Part shown: piece by piece, positions 1 through 4,934 of the stretch
How positions within the stretch are numbered: the stretch's first letter is position 1
Layout: every line of letters begins with the position of its first letter
Assembly (NCBI GenBank): GCA_030840545.1
Contig: JAVEEH010000321.1
Span: 1-5,669 of the forward strand
Direction of reading: 5' to 3'
DNA: 5,669 nucleotides
Origin: Frankiaceae bacterium
Lineage (GTDB): Bacteria; Actinomycetota; Actinomycetes; JAFAQI01
Notes under the pieces: model-generated
Databases searched by the model: none
The model's input: the letters and a program-made list of their open reading frames with translations, nothing else
What the model was told of the DNA's origin: nothing
Translations under genes and position numbers: made by a program

Positions 1-150
1 CCGCTCGCTGATGACCTGGCGCAGCCGATCGACGGTGAAGCCCTCGCCGGCCGCCGGGTCGAGCAGCAGCACACCGACGACGTGCATCGGCATCTCGGGG
101 CTCTCCATCGCGAGGAACGCCGCGTCCATGCCCGTCAGCTGCTCGGTCAC
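1..150 (-). CDS. Wax ester synthase / diacylglycerol acyltransferase (WS/DGAT), N-terminal 50 residues, cut by the window edge
   Basis: Enzymes of this family join fatty acyl-CoA to a long-chain alcohol or diacylglycerol, making storage wax esters or triacylglycerol at the membrane or lipid droplet. The visible N-terminus carries the family's opening signature: LTGMDAAFLAMES (residues 5-17) followed by PMHVVGVLLLDP (21-32). This matches the usual LSxLDxxFLxxExxxxPMHVGxxxxxxP pattern. The catalytic HHxxxDG motif, normally about 100 residues further on, is outside the window, so activity cannot be judged. The start is GTG at 150, with an AGGGAGG ribosome binding site at 155-161 only 4 bases upstream. 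That GTG overlaps the TGA of the upstream serine hydrolase (147-149), which suggests translational coupling. Family assignment is firm. Whether it makes wax ester or triacylglycerol is unknown. Confidence 0.86.
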   Translation of the reverse strand, partial: MTEQLTGMDAAFLAMESPEMPMHVVGVLLLDPAAGEGFTVDRLRQVISER

Positions 151-1262
151 GCGACCTCCCTGCCGCATCGGGCGGCGAGACCGGCCACCTTCGCCGACCG
201 GGTGAACGATCCCACCACGTCGGCATCGAGCCCGTTGGTGAGGTAGCAGAAGGACAGGCCAGACGCCGGGTCGGCCCACGCCACCTGCCCACCGACCCCT
301 TGCGCGCCGAACGCACGCGCGCTGTTGCCGCGGCCGAACCCACGCACGACGGCCTGGTCGTCCGCGCCGGCGACCACCAACCCCAGCGTGCGGTTGGCCG
401 GCACCCGGAACAACGGGTCGACGAGGGTGTTGCGAACGTTCGACGTCGCGTCGGTCAGCACGGCGTCGGCCCACACACCGGCGCGGTTGTGCAGCAGCGC
501 CTGGTAGAACAGCGCAACGTCGGCGGCCCGCCCGACCGCGCCCGCACCGGGCACACCCGCCGCAAGAACCTGCGGCTCGTTGAACCGCAGCAGGAACTGC
601 TCGCCGGTCTCCTTGACGTGGTCGCCGAGCGTCTTGCCCTCGACGGCATCCCCGACGGCCACGACCGGCAACACGCCGTCTTGCCGAGCGAGCGGAGTGC
701 CGACAGTCAGGCCGGGAAGGCCGAGCGGGCCCGCGATCCGGTCGGCGAACACTTCGCGATAGTCCGCGCCGGTGACCCGGTCGATGATCTCGGCGAGCAC
801 CCAGTAGGCAGACGTCGCGTGGTACTCGGTCTGCGATCCCACCGGCCAGTCCAGCCGCCAGCTGCCGAAGCGCTCGACCCGAGCCGCCCGGTCGGCGCCC
901 TCCTCCGGACGCATCGGAGCCCGGGGGAACCCGGCCGTGTGGGTGAGCAGATGCTCGACCGTCACGTGCGCCTTGCCGTTGGTGGCGAACTCCGGTACGA
1001 CGTCCGCGACGCGCGTCGAGGGCTCGAGCAGACCGGCGCCGATGAGCAGCCAGGCCAGCGAGCCGGTGAAGGCCTTGGTGACGCTGAAGGTGACGAACCG
1101 GGAGTCGGCCGGCGCCCCGAAGGTCTCGTCGAGGATCAGCCGGCCATCGTGGGCGAGTGCGATCTGGCAGGCCGGGAGCAGCCCCTGGTCGACGTCACGA
1201 CGCGAGCGGGCGACGAGGGCACCGACGGCCGCCTCGTCGACGGCAGCAGTCAACTGGAACAC
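147..1262 (-). CDS. Beta-lactamase-fold serine hydrolase (class C beta-lactamase / esterase family)
   Basis: A complete 371-residue protein of the beta-lactamase/transpeptidase-like family (PF00144 type). Actinobacterial members are mostly carboxylesterases or lipases rather than antibiotic-resistance enzymes. The nucleophile motif SxxK is S60-V-T-K63 in FVTFSVTKAF. HLLTHTAGF at 104-112 is the usual family segment. Y147 in TEYHATSAYW is the expected second-motif tyrosine. The C-terminal FGAQGVGGQVAWADP (318-332) corresponds to the third, KTG/HTG-like motif, but the usual basic or histidine residue appears to be Q321. No signal peptide or membrane segment is seen, so it is probably cytoplasmic, which argues against a periplasmic beta-lactamase. 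The GTG start at 1262 is the first possible one, because an in-frame TAG lies two codons upstream. There is no clear Shine-Dalgarno. The gene begins 15 bases after the ATPase stop and overlaps the WS/DGAT start. Inference: a lipid-ester hydrolase paired with an ester synthase. Confidence 0.9.
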   Translation of the reverse strand: MFQLTAAVDEAAVGALVARSRRDVDQGLLPACQIALAHDGRLILDETFGAPADSRFVTFSVTKAFTGSLAWLLIGAGLLEPSTRVADVVPEFATNGKAHVTVEHLLTHTAGFPRAPMRPEEGADRAARVERFGSWRLDWPVGSQTEYHATSAYWVLAEIIDRVTGADYREVFADRIAGPLGLPGLTVGTPLARQDGVLPVVAVGDAVEGKTLGDHVKETGEQFLLRFNEPQVLAAGVPGAGAVGRAADVALFYQALLHNRAGVWADAVLTDATSNVRNTLVDPLFRVPANRTLGLVVAGADDQAVVRGFGRGNSARAFGAQGVGGQVAWADPASGLSFCYLTNGLDADVVGSFTRSAKVAGLAARCGREVA

Positions 1263-1268
1263 GTTCTA
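1255..1268. promoter_or_regulatory. Putative TetR-family (KstR-like) operator
   Basis: The 14-mer TGGAACACGTTCTA (minus strand TAGAACGTGTTCCA) fits the published KstR operator consensus TNNAACNNGTTNNA at every fixed position. Five of its seven base pairs are symmetric. It lies just downstream of the predicted -10 and covers the predicted leaderless start and GTG codon of the serine hydrolase, a position where a bound repressor would block initiation. KstR controls cholesterol and steroid catabolism in mycobacteria and rhodococci. No steroid gene or regulator is visible here, so the identity of the binding protein is inference. The eight fixed positions could also occur by chance, since such a match is expected about once per 65 kb of random sequence. 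Confidence 0.5.
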
Positions 1269-1269
1269 C

Positions 1270-1298
1270 ATTGTGCCCTAGCGTCGCGCGCCGGTCAG
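1270..1298 (-). promoter_or_regulatory. Predicted leaderless promoter of the serine hydrolase / WS/DGAT pair
   Basis: On the minus strand, CTGACC (1298-1293, 4 of 6 matches to TTGACA) is followed by a 17-base spacer and CACAAT (1275-1270, 4 of 6 matches to TATAAT). The GTG start codon begins 7 bases after the -10. This is the spacing expected when transcription starts on the initiation codon itself, as is common in actinobacteria, and it explains the lack of a ribosome binding site. The promoter overlaps the last codons of the ATPase gene. Read-through from the ATPase is also possible because the gap is only 15 bases and no terminator is seen. Confidence 0.42.
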
Positions 1299-2402
1299 AA
1301 CCGCGGACTCCGTGAGCACCCCGGCGTAGCCCTCGGGACCGACGACGACCACGCCCGGCCCGCCGGTGCCGAGCAGGGCGGCCAGCGCCTGCTCGAGCGA
1401 CGCGTCCAGCGGGACCACCGCGGCCGGCACCGCTGCCGACCCGGCGTCACCGGAGCTCGTCGAGCCGGCGACGTCGCGACCCAGCCAGCCGCGCACCCCG
1501 CTTGCGTCGGTCACGACCGCCCACGCAGACTCTGCCGCATCCATCGCCGCCACCGCTTCGGGCAGTGCGACGCCGGGCGTCACGACGGGCCAGCGCACCA
1601 GCAGCGCCGGGTCGACCGTGAGCACTGCCAGCCGGCGCAGCGTCCGGTCGGCGCCGACGAAATCGGCGACGAAGGGCGTCGCCGGCTCGGACAGCAACGT
1701 CTTGGGGTCGGCGTACTGCTCGAGGTGCCCGCCCTCGCGCATCACCGCGATGCGGTCGCCGAGCCGGATCGCCTCGTCGATGTCATGGGTGACGAACACG
1801 ATCGTCTTGCGCACCTGCTGTTGCAGCCGCAGGAACTCGGCCTGCAGCCGGTCGCGGGCGACCGGGTCCACCGCGCCGAACGGCTCGTCCATGAGCAGGA
1901 CCGGCGGGTCTGCCGCCAGTGCCCGGGCCACCCCGACCCGCTGCCGCTGGCCGCCGGACAGCTCGTGCGGATAGCGCTTCGCGTGCCGGCCGGGGTCGAG
2001 GCCGACGAGCTCGAGCAGCTCGGCGACCCGCTGGCGGGTGCGTCGTTTGTCCCAGCCGAGGAGCTGCGGCACGGTCGCGACGTTGGCCGCGACGGTCTGG
2101 TGCGGGAACAGCCCGACCTGTTGGATGACATAGCCCATCCGGCGACGCAGCGCGACGCGGTCGACCTTGCTGATGTCATCACCGTCGAGGAAGATCCGGC
2201 CCGAGGTCGGCTCGACGAGCCGGTTGACCATCCGCATCGTCGTCGTCTTGCCGCAGCCGGACGGGCCGACGAGCACGGCGATCTGGCCGGCCGCGACCTC
2301 CAGGGACAGCTCCTCGACGGCAACCGTGCCGTCGGCGTACTGCTTGCGCACGCGATCCAGCACGATCATCGACTGCTGCGAGTCGGTGCCGATAGGTTGC
2401 AC
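1278..2402 (-). CDS. QAT-family (glycine betaine/osmoprotectant type) ABC transporter ATPase with C-terminal CBS domains
   Basis: A 374-residue ATPase that powers the importer encoded beside it, acting on the inner face of the membrane. The order is: nucleotide-binding domain with Walker A GPSGCGKTT (46-54), Q-loop glutamine (94-95), signature LSGGQ (148-152), Walker B VLLMDEP (168-174, catalytic E173) and switch H206 in THDIDEA; then a C-terminal region with two weak CBS-like repeats (about 272-311 and 327-368) joined by an Ala/Ser/Gly-rich linker. This is the OpuCA/ProV/OpuAA architecture, in which CBS pairs gate transport by ionic strength or nucleotides. GTG at 2402 is chosen because GGGAGG (2412-2417) lies 9 bases upstream. 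An ATG at 2369 gives the more typical family N-terminus MIVLDRV and 363 residues, but has no visible binding site. The gene is divergent from its permease partners, which is unusual. Confidence 0.93.
   Translation of the reverse strand: MQPIGTDSQQSMIVLDRVRKQYADGTVAVEELSLEVAAGQIAVLVGPSGCGKTTTMRMVNRLVEPTSGRIFLDGDDISKVDRVALRRRMGYVIQQVGLFPHQTVAANVATVPQLLGWDKRRTRQRVAELLELVGLDPGRHAKRYPHELSGGQRQRVGVARALAADPPVLLMDEPFGAVDPVARDRLQAEFLRLQQQVRKTIVFVTHDIDEAIRLGDRIAVMREGGHLEQYADPKTLLSEPATPFVADFVGADRTLRRLAVLTVDPALLVRWPVVTPGVALPEAVAAMDAAESAWAVVTDASGVRGWLGRDVAGSTSSGDAGSAAVPAAVVPLDASLEQALAALLGTGGPGVVVVGPEGYAGVLTESAVLTGARR
2369..2398 (+). promoter_or_regulatory. Possible leaderless promoter of the permease-receptor operon
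   Basis: TCGACT (2369-2374, 4 of 6 to TTGACA), an 18-base spacer, then TAGGTT (2393-2398, 4 of 6 to TATAAT with T1, A2 and T6 kept). ATG 2407 follows after 8 bases, consistent with a leaderless transcript, and no Shine-Dalgarno precedes that ATG. The elements lie inside the N-terminal codons of the divergent ATPase. If the permease really starts further downstream, this reading is weakened. Confidence 0.3.
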
Positions 2403-2406
2403 GGCG

Positions 2407-3090
2407 ATGGTCCTCCCGGCTGCCGGCGACTGCCTGCTGCGCAATGCATGGGTCTGCGGCAAGTACCTGTCCACCCGCAGGCACATCATCCTTGCCGATC
2501 TCAAACAGCACGTCATTCTGACCTTGGTCGCCGTTGCCATCGGCTTCCTGGTGTCGGTCCCGCTCACGCTGCTCGTGCGCCGGTTCCGGCGGGCCGAGGG
2601 GGCGGTCATCGGCTTGACGAGCGTGCTCTACGGCGTCCCGTCGGTCGCGCTGTTCGCCGTCCTGGTGCCGTTCACCGGGCTCACGTCGACGACGGTCGAG
2701 ATCGGGCTGGTGACCTACACGCTCGTCATCTTCGTCCGCAACAACCTCGCCGGCCTCGACGCGGTGCCGGCCGACGTCCGGGACGCCGCGCAGGGCATGG
2801 GCATGGGTCCGCTGCGCATGTTGGTGAAGGTGGACCTTCCGCTGGCGCTACCGACCATCCTGGCCGGCTTCCGGGTCGCGACCGTGTCAACAGTCGCGCT
2901 CGTCACGGTCGGCGCACTCGTCGGCACCGGCGGCTTGGGGCAGGAGCTCAACGACGCGTTCTCCAGCTATTTCAAGGCCGAGGCCCTGACCGCCTCGGTG
3001 CTCTGCGTGCTGCTGGCCATCACCGCGGACCTGCTGATCGTCGGCGTCGGCTGGTGGCTCACGCCGTGGCGGCGGGGGCGGCCGCAATGA
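2407..3090 (+). CDS. QAT-family ABC transporter permease 1 (OpuCB/ProW type)
   Basis: A 227-residue inner-membrane subunit of the importer, in the BPD_transp_1 family. Hydrophobic segments are at about 36-58, 66-90, 98-117, 150-172 and 196-216. The cytoplasmic EAA loop that docks on the ATPase is at 124-149 (RDAAQGMGMGP through LPLALP), followed by the conserved GALVGTGGLGQ (169-179). The gene overlaps permease 2 by ATGA at 3087-3090, so the two are cotranscribed and probably coupled. The start is uncertain. ATG 2407 is the only ATG in frame near the 5' end and gives about 34 residues before the conserved QHV segment, more than many relatives. CTG codons at 2434/2437 are alternatives. The open frame extends further upstream (to 2167), but that part lies over the ATPase gene and does not look like a permease. 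Confidence 0.9.
   Translation: MVLPAAGDCLLRNAWVCGKYLSTRRHIILADLKQHVILTLVAVAIGFLVSVPLTLLVRRFRRAEGAVIGLTSVLYGVPSVALFAVLVPFTGLTSTTVEIGLVTYTLVIFVRNNLAGLDAVPADVRDAAQGMGMGPLRMLVKVDLPLALPTILAGFRVATVSTVALVTVGALVGTGGLGQELNDAFSSYFKAEALTASVLCVLLAITADLLIVGVGWWLTPWRRGRPQ
2412..2417 (-). promoter_or_regulatory. Ribosome binding site of the ABC ATPase (decides the GTG start)
   Basis: GGGAGG on the minus strand, 9 bases before GTG 2402. It is the only strong Shine-Dalgarno near the gene and favours GTG 2402 over ATG 2369. It also lies inside the first codons of the divergent permease if that gene starts at 2407. Confidence 0.6.
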
Positions 3091-3791
3091 GCGCCTGGGG
3101 ACAGCTGGTCGACTACCTCACCACGACCGCCAACTGGACCGGCCAGGCCGGCATCCTGCACCGGCTGGAACAGCACGCGGCCCTCACCGGTGTCTCGGTC
3201 GCCATCGCTGCGGCAGTGGCGCTGCCGCTCGGGCTGGCGCTCGGTCATCACGGCCGGGGCGGCAACCTCGCGATCAACATCACGAACGTCGGGCGGGCGA
3301 TCCCGACGTTCGCGGTGCTCACCCTGTTGACGCTCAGCCCGGTCGGGATCGGCAACACCTCGACGGTGATCGCCCTCATTCTGTTCGCCCTCCCACCGCT
3401 GGTGACCAACTCCTACATCGGGGTGCGCGAGGTCGACCCGGAGGCGCGGGACGCAGCCCGGGGCATGGGCATGTCTGGGTGGCAGCTGTTCCGCCGGGTC
3501 GAGCTGCCGCTGGGGATGCCGCTCATCATGGCCGGCATCCGGATCGCCACGGTGCAGGTCGTCGCGACTGCGACGATCGCGGCACTGGTGGGTGCGGGCG
3601 GTCTCGGCCGGCTGATCACCGACGGCCTGTCGAGCCACAACCAGGGCGAGCTGCTGTCCGGGGCGGTCGTCGTCGCGCTGCTGGCCGTCGTCGTCGAGAG
3701 TGGGCTCGCACTGGTGCAGCGCCGGGTGGATCCGGTGCGGCGGCTGCGCGCGGGGGCGGGCTTCGAGCCTGGCGCTGTCACCACTTCGTGA
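3087..3791 (+). CDS. QAT-family ABC transporter permease 2 (OpuCD/ProW type)
   Basis: A 234-residue second membrane subunit that pairs with permease 1 to form the translocation path. It begins MSAWGQLVDYLT, continues into LEQHAALTGVSVAIAAAVALP and has several hydrophobic segments. The EAA loop reads RDAARGMGMSG through ELPLGMP, followed by AALVGAGGLGR. These blocks align closely with permease 1, so the two are paralogues and form a heterodimer rather than one gene serving twice. Translation starts in the ATGA overlap with permease 1. The purine-rich GGCGGGGGCGG just upstream may help. The C-terminus is a short charged tail ending at TGA 3789-3791. Upstream of 3087 the same frame stays open for a long way only because of high GC, and encodes Arg/His/Pro-rich nonsense. 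Confidence 0.93.
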   Translation: MSAWGQLVDYLTTTANWTGQAGILHRLEQHAALTGVSVAIAAAVALPLGLALGHHGRGGNLAINITNVGRAIPTFAVLTLLTLSPVGIGNTSTVIALILFALPPLVTNSYIGVREVDPEARDAARGMGMSGWQLFRRVELPLGMPLIMAGIRIATVQVVATATIAALVGAGGLGRLITDGLSSHNQGELLSGAVVVALLAVVVESGLALVQRRVDPVRRLRAGAGFEPGAVTTS

Positions 3792-3829
3792 CTTGCTTCC
3801 GGCCGCCGCCTGTGGTGGTGTCACGATCA

Positions 3830-3847
3830 GCGAGCCGCGCGGTTCGC
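3830..3847 (+). other. RNA hairpin between permease 2 and the substrate-binding protein gene
   Basis: GCGAGCC (3830-3836) pairs with GGTTCGC (3841-3847) around a GCGC tetraloop: seven pairs, one of them G-U in the RNA. No T-run follows, so it is not a standard intrinsic terminator. It sits in the 110-base gap (3792-3901), the only sizeable gap in this operon. It could be a processing or stability element giving the receptor mRNA a different level from the permease mRNA. I see no convincing promoter in the same gap. Confidence 0.35.
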
Positions 3848-3901
3848 CAGACACGCGTGCCGGGATCGCCGGTGCGGGACACAGAAGGCGAGCATCGGGT
3901 G

Positions 3902-4861
3902 ATGCAGCGACGGCTCCTTACGGCCCTTCCCGCGATTTCCCTGGCGGCGGTCCTGGCCGCCTGCGGCGGCAGCAGTTCGGGCGGCGGCACGACGCCCACG
4001 CCCGGCAGCAGCAGCGGCGGCGGGGCCTCGGGGTCGCTGACGGTCGGCGCGGCCGGCTTCACCGAGAGCAACCTGCTGGCGCAGATGTACGCCGACCTGC
4101 TGGAGAAGGCCGGCTTCACCGTCAACATCAAGACGGTGTCGAGCCAGGAGATCTTCCAGAGCTCGCTGGAGAAGGGCACGATCGCGGTCGTGCCGGAGTA
4201 CGCCGCGACCTACGCCAACTCCCTCGAGACGGAAGTCACCGGCAACCAGAGCCCGACCGCGGCCAGCCCCGACCTCCAGACCACGCTGACCAACCTCGAG
4301 AAGTACGCGACGCAGAAGGGCCTGACGCACCTCGACCCGGCCAACGCGGTCGACCAGAACGCGTTCGCCGTCACCACGGCCTACGCGACGCAGCACCACC
4401 TCACGACGCTGTCCGACCTCGGAGCCTCCGGGCTCAGCGTCAAGCTGGCCGCGCCGGCCGAGTGCGCCACCCGGCCGTTCTGCAAACCGGGCCTGCAGAC
4501 GACCTACAAGATCAAGATCAGCAGCATCCTGCCGCTGGCCTTCGACTCCCTGCCCGCGAAACAAGCCGTCAAGAGCGGCAAGGTGCAGATGGCGCTCGTC
4601 GCCACCACGGACGCGACGCTGTCGAGTCTCGGACTCGTCCTGCTCACGGACGACAAGCACCTGCAGAACGCCGACAACCTGATCCCGATCGTCAACAAGG
4701 CCGACCTCGCCAAGCACCCGGAGATCGCCACGGCGATCAACCCGCTCGCGTCGGTCCTGACGACGGCCGACCTCGGCACGCTCGACAACCAGGTCGACGG
4801 GCAGCGCCAGACAGTCGCCGACGTGGCCACGGCCTACCTGACGAGCAAGGGTCTGCTCTAG
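3902..4861 (+). CDS. Substrate-binding lipoprotein of the QAT-family ABC importer (OpuAC domain)
   Basis: A 319-residue extracytoplasmic receptor that binds the solute and delivers it to the permeases. The N-terminus is a lipoprotein signal: MQRR, a hydrophobic stretch, then lipobox LAAC with the lipidated cysteine at 21. A Gly/Ser/Thr/Pro-rich tether (22-45) separates it from the domain. From 46 it follows the OpuAC (PF04069) pattern: LTVGAAGFTESNLLAQMYADL, KGTIAVVPEYAATY (91-104), LSDLG (170-174), and ECATRPFCKPGL (187-198), whose C188 and C194 could form a disulfide outside the cell. ATG 3902 is used, though GTG 3899 directly before it is equally possible. AGAAGG at 3883-3888 is 13 bases from ATG and 10 from GTG. 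It is the last gene of the operon. Quaternary amines are the usual ligands, but the exact substrate cannot be read from the sequence. Confidence 0.93.
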   Translation: MQRRLLTALPAISLAAVLAACGGSSSGGGTTPTPGSSSGGGASGSLTVGAAGFTESNLLAQMYADLLEKAGFTVNIKTVSSQEIFQSSLEKGTIAVVPEYAATYANSLETEVTGNQSPTAASPDLQTTLTNLEKYATQKGLTHLDPANAVDQNAFAVTTAYATQHHLTTLSDLGASGLSVKLAAPAECATRPFCKPGLQTTYKIKISSILPLAFDSLPAKQAVKSGKVQMALVATTDATLSSLGLVLLTDDKHLQNADNLIPIVNKADLAKHPEIATAINPLASVLTTADLGTLDNQVDGQRQTVADVATAYLTSKGLL

Positions 4862-4915
4862 CCCCCGCTCAGCCCAAGGCAGCGGGGGGCCGATCGGGGC
4901 AGGTTCGGGCCTGCC
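4862..4915 (+). terminator. Tandem GC-rich hairpins after the lipoprotein gene, probable terminator region
   Basis: Immediately after the TAG, CCCCCGCT (4862-4869) pairs perfectly with AGCGGGGG (4881-4888) around an 11-base loop. A second stem, GGCAGG (4898-4903) with CCTGCC (4910-4915), has a 6-base TTCGGG loop. Neither has a T tract, as is common for actinobacterial terminators, so termination strength is unproven. They separate the transporter operon from the glycosidase gene. Confidence 0.5.
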
Positions 4916-4934
4916 GGTGGCGAATCCCGTTCCT

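Noticed and set aside
147..1262. Reading the serine hydrolase as an antibiotic-resistance beta-lactamase
   Set aside because: It has no export signal, the third motif is atypical, and it is coupled to a lipid acyltransferase. An esterase role is more likely.
1366..1974. 202-residue plus-strand open frame
   Set aside because: It is Ser/Thr/Ala-rich and antisense to the conserved ATPase signature, Walker B and CBS codons.
2167..2406. Upstream extension of the permease 1 frame to an ATG at 2167
   Set aside because: This part overlaps the conserved Walker A half of the ATPase on the other strand and has Ser/Thr-rich, non-membrane composition.
2403..2609. Upstream extension of the ATPase frame to an ATG at 2609
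   Set aside because: The extra 69 residues lie antisense to conserved permease codons and have no ATPase-family similarity. GTG 2402 has a good ribosome site.
300..3086. Very long plus-strand open frame running into permease 2
   Set aside because: Only the part from 3087 encodes a recognisable protein. The rest is Arg/His/Pro/Gly-rich, antisense to the hydrolase and ATPase and out of frame with permease 1, which is a known effect of high GC.
2967..3854. 295-residue minus-strand open frame
   Set aside because: It is a low-complexity Arg/Gln/Asp/Pro shadow of permease 2.
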